Source of the DNA: Planctomycetaceae bacterium
Lineage (GTDB): Bacteria; Planctomycetota; Planctomycetia; Pirellulales; UBA1268
Direction: 5' to 3'
Length of the DNA stretch: 35,014 nucleotides
Assembly (NCBI GenBank): GCA_011523305.1
Contig: WTHB01000152.1
Span: 1-35,014 of the forward strand
Part shown: positions 24,543 through 33,697 of the stretch, one piece after another
Layout of the letters: every line of letters starts with the position of its first letter
Numbering within the stretch: position 1 is the stretch's first letter
Notes under the pieces: model-generated
Database searches by the model: none
What the model was told of the DNA's origin: nothing
Seen by the model: the letters and a program-made list of their open reading frames with translations, nothing else
Program-made: the position numbers and the translations under genes

Positions 24543-26467
24543 GCAGCCGACCGCTTGGCAACCTGCACCTTCCGAGTCTCCGCTGTGTCGCCTGGCACGC
24601 GGTGACCCTCAGCAGCCTCGTGCTCGCTATCGTGTTGTCGTACATCGTGCGGTTTGAGGGTCTGCTGGAGCCTGAGCATCTCGCCAGCCTCAGCCGCTGC
24701 CTGGGCATCGTCGTGCCGATTCAGTTCTTCATGCTGATGGCAGTCGCCGGCACCCGTTCCAGCATTCGCGGGCTCACGCTCCGCGACCTCTGGCAACTCG
24801 TTTTTGGCGTCACCATGGGCCTAGCTGTCGCCACCCCGGTGGCACTGTTCAGCCAGGCAAATATTCCCCGCAGCATCTGGATTATCGACTGGTTCGTGGC
24901 GATTTCGATACTCGGTGGCTTCCGTGGCGCGGCCAGCGAAGTCGATAGCTTTCTGCGGCGACGGTCTCTCGGCACGGCAAAACGCGTCTTGCTTGTCGGC
25001 ACCTGCCCTTCAAGCGAGGCGGTAGTGCGGGCGATTCAATCAGATGCCTCGCCTCAGAATGAACGCATGGTGGTCGGCATGATTGCCAAGCCGGAAGACC
25101 GCGACCTGGTTGGCCGCTCCACCGGTGGCATCCGGGTGCTCGGCACCACAAAACAACTTGCCAGACTCATTGACAAGCACCGCATCGACGAGGTGATGCT
25201 GCTCTCACAGACTTTCCTCGGCAGCGAGGTCGCAGACCTGCAAAAGCAGTCCGCTGCCGCTGGCTGCGCTGCCACAATAATGCCTGCCATCCACACGCTG
25301 ATTGATGGCAAGGTGCAGATGCAGCCGCGACCGATCGAGATTGCCGACTTGCTCGGCCGGCCCACCGTCGAGATTGATACCGAAGGCCTCGGCCGCTGGC
25401 TGGGCAACCAGACCATCCTGGTGACGGGCGCGTCAGGCAGCATTGGCTCCGAACTCTGCCGCCAACTCCTGCACCACGGCCCCGAACGCCTCGTTGTGCT
25501 CGATCGCCATGAGACGGGCCTGTTCTGGATTGAACGGGAACTGACTGCAGCCACGACGAGCACAGCGATCATCCCCTGCGTCGCTGACATTACCGATGCC
25601 GAACGGGTGGAGCATGTCTTCGCTGAGTTCCGTCCCGACATTGTCTTCCACGCCGCTGCCTATAAACACGTGCCCCTGATGGAGCAGCACCCAGGCGAAG
25701 CCATCCGCAACATCCCTCTGGCTACAGCCACGCTTGCCCGGGCTGCTAGAGCCAGCGGTACGGATACCTTCGTGATGATCTCGACCGACAAGGCTGTGAA
25801 TCCAACCAGTGTGATGGGCTGCTGCAAACGGGTTGCTGAGATGCTGGTGCAACTAATTGCTGCTGAGTCCGACACGCAGTTTTCAACCGTGAGGTTTGGC
25901 AACGTACTGAACTCGGCCGGCAGCGTCGTGCCGGTCTTCCGTGAGCAAATTCTGCGAGGCGGGCCCATCACTGTCACCCACCCCGACATCGAACGCTACT
26001 TCATGACAATTCCGGAAGCGGCCCGGCTGGTCATCCAGGCTGGCCTGCTCGGCGAAGGGGGTGAGGTCTTCGTACTCGACATGGGCGAGCCCGTACGAAT
26101 TGCCGACCTCGCCCGCGACATGATCCACCTGTCAAACCTTGTCGAGGGCCGCGATATTGAGATTCGCTACAGCGGCCTGCGGCCGGGCGAAAAACTTTAT
26201 GAAGAACTCTTCACCGAACATGAGGAGTTGCTCGAGACAGCCCACCCCAAAATCCGCGCCGCCCGCATCAAAGCCTTGGGCGTCACTCATGCCGATGAAG
26301 TTATCGAGCGACTTGAAGCGGTGATGCACCGCCCTGGCGATGAGATCCGCGTCCTGCTGCACCATCTGGTGCCAGAATATCTGCTGCCGCAGCCAGTCGA
26401 GCCTGGCCATGCCGTAGCCGGGAAAATTGGCGGCAACCATTCGATTCCACTGAAAAAGTCCGCGTAG
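24539..26467 (+). CDS. PglF/CapD/FlaA1-type UDP-GlcNAc 4,6-dehydratase
   Basis: The 642-residue product starts with a membrane region of four hydrophobic helices (about 20-130), followed by a CoA-binding-like Rossmann domain (147-275). The catalytic extended-SDR domain follows, with GASGSIGS at 297-304, AAAYKHVPLMEQ near 372-383, and the Thr416-Asp417-Lys418 triad of non-classical dehydratases in STDKAVNP. The family converts UDP-GlcNAc to the 4-keto-6-deoxy sugar. This is the substrate that the aminotransferase and acetyltransferase domains of the 11144-14734 fusion would use to make UDP-bacillosamine-type sugars. One small oddity is MGCCKR (426-431), where relatives usually have MGATKR; the Lys is kept. 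The gene starts inside the polymerase stop (ATGA) and ends the plus-strand arm. Confidence 0.92.
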   Translation: MSSRPLGNLHLPSLRCVAWHAVTLSSLVLAIVLSYIVRFEGLLEPEHLASLSRCLGIVVPIQFFMLMAVAGTRSSIRGLTLRDLWQLVFGVTMGLAVATPVALFSQANIPRSIWIIDWFVAISILGGFRGAASEVDSFLRRRSLGTAKRVLLVGTCPSSEAVVRAIQSDASPQNERMVVGMIAKPEDRDLVGRSTGGIRVLGTTKQLARLIDKHRIDEVMLLSQTFLGSEVADLQKQSAAAGCAATIMPAIHTLIDGKVQMQPRPIEIADLLGRPTVEIDTEGLGRWLGNQTILVTGASGSIGSELCRQLLHHGPERLVVLDRHETGLFWIERELTAATTSTAIIPCVADITDAERVEHVFAEFRPDIVFHAAAYKHVPLMEQHPGEAIRNIPLATATLARAARASGTDTFVMISTDKAVNPTSVMGCCKRVAEMLVQLIAAESDTQFSTVRFGNVLNSAGSVVPVFREQILRGGPITVTHPDIERYFMTIPEAARLVIQAGLLGEGGEVFVLDMGEPVRIADLARDMIHLSNLVEGRDIEIRYSGLRPGEKLYEELFTEHEELLETAHPKIRAARIKALGVTHADEVIERLEAVMHRPGDEIRVLLHHLVPEYLLPQPVEPGHAVAGKIGGNHSIPLKKSA

Positions 26468-26480
26468 CCACTCACAGTCT

Positions 26481-26492
26481 GGTCTTAAGACC
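26481..26492. repeat. 12-bp palindrome at the convergent gene junction
   Basis: GGTCTTAAGACC is a perfect 12-bp palindrome spanning the end of the PPK2 gene, 14 bases past the dehydratase stop. It could form a short cruciform or hairpin, but there is no T-run on either strand, so terminator function is uncertain. Confidence 0.35.
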
Positions 26493-27405
26493 CCTTGGCG
26501 GCACCTTCGGCCTCCAGGCTTATCCGGGCCTCTTCGATCTGCTGCTCTTGCACTTCTGTGACGGTCGGCCAGGTCAAGCCAAGCTGTTTGATTGTTCCTG
26601 CCAAAATCGTGGCCACTGCTGCCCGGCTGACCCATTTGTGATCAGCCGGAATCACGTACCACGGTGCATTTTCGGTGCTAGTGGCGGATAGCATCGCCTC
26701 GTAGGCTGCCATGTAGGTATCCCAGTGCTGCCGCTCGGCGAGGTCGGCTGTAGAAAACTTCCAGTGTTTGTCGGGTTCGTTGATGCGATCAAGAAACCGT
26801 CGCTTCTGCTCGTCTTTCGACAGGTGCAGGAAAAACTTGATGACCTTGGTCCCATTGCGGGTGAGGTGTCGTTCAAACGTGTTGATGTCATCAAACCGAT
26901 TCTGCCAGGTCTGCTCGCCTGGGGTGACATCCGGAATTCGCTGGGCATCCAACAGATGGGGGTGCACCCGCACAATCAACACCTCTTCATAATAGGACCG
27001 ATTGAAGATGCCAATTCGCCCCCGTTCTGGCAGTTTTTTCATACAACGCCAGAGAAACGTGTGATCGAGATCGTCAGCAGACGGGTGCTTGAAACTGGTG
27101 ACCTCTACCCCCTGCGGATTGATGCCACTCATCACATGCTTGATCGCTCCGTCTTTGCCCGCTGCATCGAGGGCCTGAAAGATCACCAGCACGCTCCAAG
27201 TATCAGCCGCCCAGAGTAATTCCTGCAGGTCACGGAGTTCATCCACACCATCTTCTAAAATAGCGGATGCCTGCTTGCGGCGTTTCTTTTCAGAGCGGGC
27301 CTCGTCACCCGCCCAGGCTGGATCGCGGCCAGCTAGGTTGGGGCCGTTACCAGGCGGCACCGCAAAGAGGCGACGGGCTGTTTCAAAGTTTTCTGAAAGC
27401 GACAT
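26485..27405 (-). CDS. ppk2: Polyphosphate kinase 2 family protein
   Basis: A 306-residue soluble kinase of the PPK2 family, which moves phosphate between polyphosphate and nucleotides. Walker A-like DAAGKDGA is at 80-87, Walker B-like IGIFNRSYYEE at 131-141, and the Arg-rich lid RRFLDRINEPDKHWKFS at 202-218. Single-domain length fits the class of polyphosphate:nucleotide phosphotransferases. The ATG at 27405 is preferred because GGAGAGG lies four to five bases upstream; an in-frame start 14 codons earlier would read through that site. It lies on the minus strand, convergent to the dehydratase gene, with only 17 bases between the two stops, and 72 bases downstream of the YeiH-type gene. Whether it phosphorylates AMP, ADP or GDP cannot be read here. 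Confidence 0.9.
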   Translation of the reverse strand: MSLSENFETARRLFAVPPGNGPNLAGRDPAWAGDEARSEKKRRKQASAILEDGVDELRDLQELLWAADTWSVLVIFQALDAAGKDGAIKHVMSGINPQGVEVTSFKHPSADDLDHTFLWRCMKKLPERGRIGIFNRSYYEEVLIVRVHPHLLDAQRIPDVTPGEQTWQNRFDDINTFERHLTRNGTKVIKFFLHLSKDEQKRRFLDRINEPDKHWKFSTADLAERQHWDTYMAAYEAMLSATSTENAPWYVIPADHKWVSRAAVATILAGTIKQLGLTWPTVTEVQEQQIEEARISLEAEGAAKGS

Positions 27406-27477
27406 GATCCTCTCCCACCTGAGCGTTCCCTGTCTGTCGACCGTCACTCCGCGCCGGCCCCTCTGCCCAGTCGTTCC

Positions 27478-28914
27478 TCAGCCACCTGCTAGGCGGGTTG
27501 CCACTTCAGGAAAGATCACCCGAAAGGCTAGGTACGCCATGGTAAAGGTCAGCAACAGGTTGAACGCCTGGCCACACAGGTAGAGCACGACCGGCTTTGC
27601 GGAACCCATGACGGCGGCCAGTTTCCGGATGTCTGTCTCAAGGCCGATGCTGACAAATGCCAGGCAGAAGCACCACGACCGCATCATCTTGACTGGGCCT
27701 GAGAGCATGGCGGCAACGCCCTTTTGGTGGCCCTCTGAGCCGATGGAAGCAAGCAGCGTGAACAGTGCCGAGGCAGCCACAAAACCCAGGATGAACTTGG
27801 GCAGCCGCTGCCAGATCTCCGCGAGCAGCCCGCCAACAGTGCTTGGCACGACATCTCCTGCACCTCCGGAGCGGGCCCACCAGGCCGCCACACCCAGCGA
27901 GATAAACCCGATCATGACGTTTTGAATGAGTTTGACCGAGGCGGCCACATCACGGGCGACCGGCCCGACAAGCTCACCCGCCGCGACCACCGCACCAGTG
28001 GAATCGACGGTACCGCCAATCCAGGCTCCGGCCAGCACCTGATCAAGCCCAAGGGCATTACAGGCAGCCGGCAACGCAAACATCATCACCACCGTGAAGG
28101 CCAGCGAGATCCCAACGGCGATCGACAGTTCTTCTTTCTTTGCCTTGCAAGCTGCGGCAGTGGCGACGGCCGCCGAGACCCCACAGACACTCATGTCGGC
28201 TGAAAGCACCAGGTTGAGCGTCTTTGACTTGATCCCGAGCACACGCTGTCCGAACTGATAGGTGGTGATCAGCACGATTGGCGTAGTAATCCACGAAACC
28301 AAGATGCCCGGCGGCCCGAGTTTCATCAGGGTACCGAATAGCAGCCCTGATCCCATGAGAACTAGGCCTGTCTTGATGTACAACTCACCCCGCAGGCCTG
28401 GCTTCAGCCAAGCGGGAATGCCAATGACGTTGCTAATGAACAGGCCACCGACGAAGGCCCACAGCACATACGAAAGTTGCAGACTTTTAATGGTCACCTG
28501 CGTGCTGACAAGCCAGGCGAGCACTGCCAGCAGGCTGACGAGAACCACCCCCGGCAGGCTCGTGCGGACCGGCACGCCCATTCCGGCAAGTGCCAACACA
28601 AAAACTGCCACACAGCCAGCGGCAGTCGCCGCCACAGCCAGCCCTTTTGCTGGCCCGCCCTCACTGGTGGTTCCTGAAAAGGCCGCCAAGGGGTTGTTGG
28701 TCCAACTCCCGGGCTTGGCCACCCACGGCGTGAGCAGGTTTTCATACGAGGCTTCAACGCTGGCTGCGGCCGGCATAGCCCCACCCGCTGGCTGCAGCGC
28801 CAGCCACACAAGCCCCAGCAACATCGCAGCCATGATCATGGCCCAGATGTCTTCGCTCTGCCGCCACTGACTGCGTGCGGGGGTGTCTCCGGTTGTTGCC
28901 TTATCTGATTCCAT
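27478..28914 (-). CDS. YeiH-family putative sulfate exporter/inner-membrane transporter
   Basis: A 478-residue polytopic membrane protein of the YeiH (UPF0324, conserved hypothetical 698) family. Family-type stretches include NVIGIPAWLKPGLRGELYIKTGLVLMGSGLLF, LSADMSVCGVSAAVATAAA, and the glycine-rich GAWIGGTVDSTGAVVAAGE. It is longer than the usual 340-350 residues: an added N-terminal helix (about 25-45) and a polar loop of about 45 residues precede the core. Some relatives have been linked to sulfonate or sulfate handling, but the transported substrate is not settled. GGAGAGG just before the ATG is a good ribosome site. The PPK2 gene follows in the same direction after 72 bases and may be cotranscribed. 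Confidence 0.85.
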   Translation of the reverse strand: MESDKATTGDTPARSQWRQSEDIWAMIMAAMLLGLVWLALQPAGGAMPAAASVEASYENLLTPWVAKPGSWTNNPLAAFSGTTSEGGPAKGLAVAATAAGCVAVFVLALAGMGVPVRTSLPGVVLVSLLAVLAWLVSTQVTIKSLQLSYVLWAFVGGLFISNVIGIPAWLKPGLRGELYIKTGLVLMGSGLLFGTLMKLGPPGILVSWITTPIVLITTYQFGQRVLGIKSKTLNLVLSADMSVCGVSAAVATAAACKAKKEELSIAVGISLAFTVVMMFALPAACNALGLDQVLAGAWIGGTVDSTGAVVAAGELVGPVARDVAASVKLIQNVMIGFISLGVAAWWARSGGAGDVVPSTVGGLLAEIWQRLPKFILGFVAASALFTLLASIGSEGHQKGVAAMLSGPVKMMRSWCFCLAFVSIGLETDIRKLAAVMGSAKPVVLYLCGQAFNLLLTFTMAYLAFRVIFPEVATRLAGG

Positions 28915-29189
28915 TACCTCTCCGCTGCTCTTGGCCAGCGTGATTTTTTCCCTGAACCCCGTTCACCAACCTGCCTGAACGTCCGCTCGGGCCTTGGCTG
29001 CAAAACGGCCTGCCGAAGCTCCAGTATGGAAGCCCCAGTATGGCGGACTGGCGAAATCTTCGCTGGCTGCAATCGGTCGCTCCTGCAGGCAGGCAGTCGT
29101 CTCAGTCCTCCGCAGCCAATTTCCCAGGCCGTTCTCGCACGCTCCCGGCCCCAATGCTGTTGGCGGATCGGGTACACTGCGAGGTGTTC

Positions 29190-29269
<80 letters not shown>

Positions 29270-29293
29270 ATTGTGCCTTGTTTTCAAGACCGG

Positions 29294-29340
29294 CATGGCT
29301 GCCAGAGGGGGCAGGCTTTGACTGCCCTTTGGGGGCCATG
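29294..29340 (+). terminator. Stacked hairpin downstream of the tRNA, possible terminator
   Basis: GGGCAG (29309-29314) pairs with CTGCCC (29322-29327), followed by TTT. An outer pair CATGGC (29294-29299) and GCCATG (29335-29340) encloses it, giving a two-level stem of 47 bases. It starts 31 bases after the tRNA 3' end. The T-run is short, so it may be a weak terminator or another structured RNA element. Confidence 0.35.
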
Positions 29341-29442
29341 TCAGAAGAAATGGTGAAAGTCTCAGACGGTGCTTCTATGCCCTCACTGCGACTTACTTGC
29401 CTGCTACCGACACCCTCACCGTGTGCCGCCCATGGTAGTTTT

Positions 29443-29459
29443 CTGATTCACTGAATCAG
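29443..29459. repeat. 17-bp palindrome over the xylanase stop codon
   Basis: CTGATTCA and TGAATCAG are exact inverted arms around a single C, and the stop codon of the GH10 gene lies inside. No T-run follows on the minus strand, so I do not call it a terminator. Confidence 0.35.
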
Positions 29460-32400
29460 TCCACCACAACGATCTTCCCGAACATCACTGGGTGGAATTC
29501 GCACTGGTAAAACAGTTCGTCAGGAGCGTCTTCCGGCACGATCCACTCGTATCGCCCTGACGTCTGGTCGTTGCCGCTGAAGCCGTCCGTGTAGACGTTT
29601 GCCGGAGAGTAGCCACCACCCGTCGTCTGGAGGTAGAAGGGATGGCCGGCGACGTTGAGGTCAAAGGTCACCTTCTGGCCGCGATGGACCGTCAGCGTCG
29701 GGTTGGAAAGGCTGTCGATCACATACGCACCGGGCACAACCGTCAGGGCGAACTCAACGGGCTCTCTCGCAACAGGACTCAGCACCGTTGACGATGTGTT
29801 CTGAAGCGAATCGAACATCCCGATAATCTGCCACGTGTTCTTCGCAACAAGCCGGTACGTCGTTCCCTCACGCTGGACAAGGACTGCGTTGCCCGCAAAG
29901 GTTGATTCGGCTCCAATAGCCGCAAACCCGTTGATGTCAGTCTGGGCCTGCTCCTCATCGAGCGTAATCGGTTGCGTATCGGCATAGACATTCGACTCTG
30001 AATCTTGGCTCAGGATTGCCGATCCGGAATCAGCAATGATCTCGAGAACAGTGACCTCTGCCAGATGAGTTGCCGTCCGGTTGTCCTCGACCGTTGCCAA
30101 GTCATTGTCTGACCCGCCGTCCTCAACATTAATGGTGAACGTGACCCTTCCATGTGCACCAACGCCAGGTGTGAATGAAAGGGACGAGGCTACATCGGTT
30201 GCACCGTAGAGAGTAGTGGCGTCTGGAATAATTGCGGCATCACTCGACACCCCGGCGATCCGAGTCTTCAGGCCGTTGACAGGTTCGCCGTTTATATTGA
30301 CGGCAGGAATGCGATACGTGGCCAGCGTGTCAGCTGAGAGAGTCTCATGGACATACATCCGACTCACGAACAACGGCTGAGCCGGCGGCTCGTCCGCATC
30401 TGGGGTGACCGTGATATCAAACGAACGGCTAAACGTTGCGTTGTCTTCCGGCGTGTTGAGATCTCCATCTAAGCCAGTATCCTCAACCGTGACTGTCATT
30501 GTTGTGACGCCGTATTGGTCAGGGTTTGGTGCAAATCCCAGAAGTCGCGAGTCGTCACCTAGTTCTGCTAGCCTGCTAATCGATGCCGTAGAAATGAGTT
30601 GCCGATTGCTACTTGTAACGTGAAGGCGGATAAACCGAGCCTCTGCCCCACTAGCATTTATTCCACCTAGAACCAAAAATTGCACTGGTGAGTTTTCAGC
30701 GGTAACTATGTTGGAAATGGGATCTAGTGTTGGGATATCGTTCACTGGCTCCACCACAACATCAAATGTCTCGCTGTAGCTGAGGTTATCGAAAGCCGTT
30801 GCAAGATCATTGTCGTTGCCACCGTCCTCAACGGTGACGGTGATCGTGGCGGTGCCGTTGGCGTCTGCAACAGGCGTGAACGCAAGGTTGCCTGTTGTGT
30901 CTGCTGATGCGTAGGTGACCGTCGGGTTGGGGATCAGGCCCGTATCACTGCTTGTAGCAGTGACGCGAAGGGGTTGCAGTTGCTCGAATGGCCCAGCCAA
31001 GATTCCTGTCAGTGATACCGTCTGCTCGGGGGCGTCTTCGAGAATGGTGACGTCACTGATCGCATCGAGAGATGGCGGGTCGTTGACGGGGGCAATCACA
31101 AACGACACCGTCGTTGTGCCTGTGCGAGGATCGGTTGGATGATTGTCGCTCACCTCAACGACGAACGATTCCTGCGCTCCATGAAAATTCGGAGTTGGGG
31201 TGTAGGCGACCTGCGACCCCTGTATCTCTGCCGTTCCCGCAATCGGCCCTGACTTGATCGTGTAAGTCATCGCCGCACTGTCGCTGTCGATATCAGTTAC
31301 CGAAAGGCTGATAAATACAGGAATGTCCTCAAAGATCGTCGGGTGAGCACCGCTATGGAGAGTCGGTGCATCGTTCACTGGCTCCACCACAACATCAAAT
31401 GTCTCGCTGTAGCTGAGGTTATCGAAAGCCGTTGCAAGATCATTGTCGTTGCCACCGTCCTCAACGGTGACGGTGATCGTGGCGGTGCCGTTGGCGTCTG
31501 CAACAGGCGTGAACGCAAGGTTGCCTGTTGTGTCTGCTGATGCGTAGGTGACCGTCGGGTTGGGGATCAGGCCCGTATCACTGCTTGTAGCAGTGACGCG
31601 AAGGGGTTGCAGTTGCTCGAATGGCCCAGCCAAGATTCCTGTCAGTGATACCGTCTGCTCGGGGGCGTCTTCGAGAATGGTGACGTCACTGATCGCATCG
31701 AGAGACGGGCGATCATTAGCAGCTTCGGTGTCTACGGTGATAAGAACATTACTGTCATCAACAATCGTGACCGTGCTGGCCGACGATACACCATTCGCCT
31801 CGGCAGTGATTGCATAGGTGCCATGATAAAGCCCAATCGGTGCATTCCACTTGCCATCGCGCCCAACGGGCTGCCCAACGATGTTTGGTTGCCACTCATC
31901 GCGGACCAGGTCAAACCAGGCCGCAGCCTCCGGTTTTCTATTCCAGTCAGCGTCATAGAGCGGTGCATTTCCACGCCAATGAACTTTGTCCCAGATACCC
32001 CAGAGAATAAATCCATCGACTGAGGGATGCTCAAAGGAAGCCTCAAGGATATCACGAAACATCTGTTCCTGCTCACTCTCATTGAGCTGAGGTGTCGCAG
32101 CATCATCCCGAGTATCGAATTCACTGATTTCGATTGGCAAGCCGGTCTCAGCAAGAATATCCAGCCGTCTGACAATGTCTTCCTTCGTTATGTCATTTCT
32201 TGAAATATGTGCTTGAATGCCAATCCTGTCGATAGGTGCTCCCGCATCAAGAAGACTCTGGACGAGGTCCCGGTATTGGATGGCAAAGTTGTCATTGGCT
32301 GAATTGATTACGTTGTATTCATTGATCGACAGCGTTGCGTCCGGTCGAACAGCGTCTGCGATTTTGAAATAGTCAGCCAAGGCTTCTACTTCGCTCGAAT

Positions 32401-33697
32401 AAATGCCAGCATCAACGAAAACCTGTTGGTAATAATTTTCATGCAGCGGCTCGTTGAGAAGTTTCCAGTCGTTAATGGTTGGGCCGGAACCCGTGTCACT
32501 GAATTGATGCAGCACGCTTGAGGAGCCCAGCCTCGCCGCAACCAATGCATCATGAAATGCCTGCGGATCAGGGTTTGACGTTGATCGGTATGCCTCGGGT
32601 GTTGGCCAGCGGTCTTTTTGCCAAACAACAGAAGCAGCTGTTACGGTTTGTTCGGCAGCCGCCGCCTGCTGTATTGCAGCATTTGGAACAGAGCTCCCAT
32701 TATTCTCAAGAGCAATCCACTGCAGGCCGGTTGTCGGCACAACGTGATTGAAATTTTCGTGAACAATTGTGCGATGGTTAACAATATCTTGCCATGTTGG
32801 AACAAACCGTGGAATACCGAATGAAGTTTCCAGGTTTGGCGTGAGGGCAGTTTTCTGAGCGTCGGACATTGCATTGAATTCTGCTTCCGAAACTGCAAAG
32901 AGATGATCTCGAACCTGAGTCCCAAATTTAAATCCATGCTTGACCATTTCGATATCAAGGGTGGCTTCAGGTAACGGCTGGCCGTTACGATCTTGAACCG
33001 TGATGGTATAGTCGGCCAGCCGATGCCCTAAACGCCCATAGTCCTGGATAACAAGGCCGCCTATATCGATCTTCTGAGGCGCAAAGCCGGCATGCAGGAC
33101 AAAGTTGTACTCCCCTGTACTCAGATCGGCCTCGACGTTAATTTTGGCCGAAAATCTTTCCCATGACGACGATGCAGCAACTGGGATCGTTAATAGTTTT
33201 GTGTTGGTTGCACTTTCTTGGATATAGGCTTTCGCTTCAACCGTATCGCCCAGATCAAGTCGCTCTCCCCGTGCATAGAAACTTACGTAAAGAACGTCGC
33301 CTTCGCTAAGGCCGGCCGCTGGGTTGAGTGAGAGATTGATATTCCATGGATTCGCGGGAGCCGTCGGTATTTCCAGACGAGCAAATTGCGTAAATGGCAG
33401 AGATGAGTCGCTTGATGAAAGAAGACTCATGGTCGCTGTGCCAGCAGCAGAGCCACCAAGACTGAAATCATCAGCGGGAGAGTCGTCCGGGAGGAGGCTG
33501 TCGCCCCCTTTTGGAAGATCGACATTAATGGTGGTTGAGAGTGCACCATTGTCGGATGCTGGGTCTGACAGAAATGGGTCCGCAAGAGCACCCGCGTCGA
33601 GGACGACTCGATCTTCGAGGCGCTCGACGAAAAGTCGGCGTGCTCGTGATTTACCAACACGTCTCCCGAACAAACGGTGGTTTGGCCTTGATCTCAT
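29456..33697 (-). CDS. Modular secreted GH10 endo-xylanase-like protein with cadherin-like repeats and C-terminal cupredoxin domain
   Basis: This 1413-residue protein starts with a basic head and RRLFVERLEDRVVLDAG (20-36), the N-terminal motif typical of large planctomycete surface proteins. Residues about 85-220 look like a CBM4/9-type beta-sandwich. Residues about 225-605 are a glycoside hydrolase 10 barrel: acid/base Glu416 in LLNEP, His497 in QAHIS, nucleophile Glu526 in ISEFD and WGIWD at 566-570. Four or five Ig/cadherin-like repeats follow to about 1220, two of them almost identical. Residues 1335-1413 form a cupredoxin with His1352, Cys1399, His1402 and Met1405, an amicyanin-like C-x2-H-x2-M loop. 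It should bind and cleave xylan-like polymers outside the cell. The gene is alone, between the tRNA and its partial copy. Polymer specificity is inferred from family only. Confidence 0.88.
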   Translation of the reverse strand: MRSRPNHRLFGRRVGKSRARRLFVERLEDRVVLDAGALADPFLSDPASDNGALSTTINVDLPKGGDSLLPDDSPADDFSLGGSAAGTATMSLLSSSDSSLPFTQFARLEIPTAPANPWNINLSLNPAAGLSEGDVLYVSFYARGERLDLGDTVEAKAYIQESATNTKLLTIPVAASSSWERFSAKINVEADLSTGEYNFVLHAGFAPQKIDIGGLVIQDYGRLGHRLADYTITVQDRNGQPLPEATLDIEMVKHGFKFGTQVRDHLFAVSEAEFNAMSDAQKTALTPNLETSFGIPRFVPTWQDIVNHRTIVHENFNHVVPTTGLQWIALENNGSSVPNAAIQQAAAAEQTVTAASVVWQKDRWPTPEAYRSTSNPDPQAFHDALVAARLGSSSVLHQFSDTGSGPTINDWKLLNEPLHENYYQQVFVDAGIYSSEVEALADYFKIADAVRPDATLSINEYNVINSANDNFAIQYRDLVQSLLDAGAPIDRIGIQAHISRNDITKEDIVRRLDILAETGLPIEISEFDTRDDAATPQLNESEQEQMFRDILEASFEHPSVDGFILWGIWDKVHWRGNAPLYDADWNRKPEAAAWFDLVRDEWQPNIVGQPVGRDGKWNAPIGLYHGTYAITAEANGVSSASTVTIVDDSNVLITVDTEAANDRPSLDAISDVTILEDAPEQTVSLTGILAGPFEQLQPLRVTATSSDTGLIPNPTVTYASADTTGNLAFTPVADANGTATITVTVEDGGNDNDLATAFDNLSYSETFDVVVEPVNDAPTLHSGAHPTIFEDIPVFISLSVTDIDSDSAAMTYTIKSGPIAGTAEIQGSQVAYTPTPNFHGAQESFVVEVSDNHPTDPRTGTTTVSFVIAPVNDPPSLDAISDVTILEDAPEQTVSLTGILAGPFEQLQPLRVTATSSDTGLIPNPTVTYASADTTGNLAFTPVADANGTATITVTVEDGGNDNDLATAFDNLSYSETFDVVVEPVNDIPTLDPISNIVTAENSPVQFLVLGGINASGAEARFIRLHVTSSNRQLISTASISRLAELGDDSRLLGFAPNPDQYGVTTMTVTVEDTGLDGDLNTPEDNATFSRSFDITVTPDADEPPAQPLFVSRMYVHETLSADTLATYRIPAVNINGEPVNGLKTRIAGVSSDAAIIPDATTLYGATDVASSLSFTPGVGAHGRVTFTINVEDGGSDNDLATVEDNRTATHLAEVTVLEIIADSGSAILSQDSESNVYADTQPITLDEEQAQTDINGFAAIGAESTFAGNAVLVQREGTTYRLVAKNTWQIIGMFDSLQNTSSTVLSPVAREPVEFALTVVPGAYVIDSLSNPTLTVHRGQKVTFDLNVAGHPFYLQTTGGGYSPANVYTDGFSGNDQTSGRYEWIVPEDAPDELFYQCEFHPVMFGKIVVVD
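30737..31072 (-). repeat. 336-bp exact internal repeat, copy A
   Basis: This segment is identical by eye over all 336 bases to 31370-31705, an offset of 633. It encodes one Ig/cadherin-like module (about residues 876-987) of the GH10 protein. Identity at synonymous positions indicates recent duplication or gene conversion. Confidence 0.9.
31370..31705 (-). repeat. 336-bp exact internal repeat, copy B
   Basis: This is the partner of 30737-31072 and encodes the earlier module (about residues 665-776) of the same protein. A different module of about 100 residues separates the two, so the duplication unit may have been the 633-base pair of modules, with the rest diverged or replaced. Confidence 0.9.

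Noticed and set aside
25054-25641. 195-residue minus-strand frame
   Set aside because: Antisense to the 4,6-dehydratase catalytic domain, Ser/Arg-rich, without recognisable motif.
30737-31705. Possible CRISPR or mobile-element repeat
   Set aside because: The two 336-base copies are protein-coding modules in the same frame of one gene; there are no short regularly spaced repeats or transposase.
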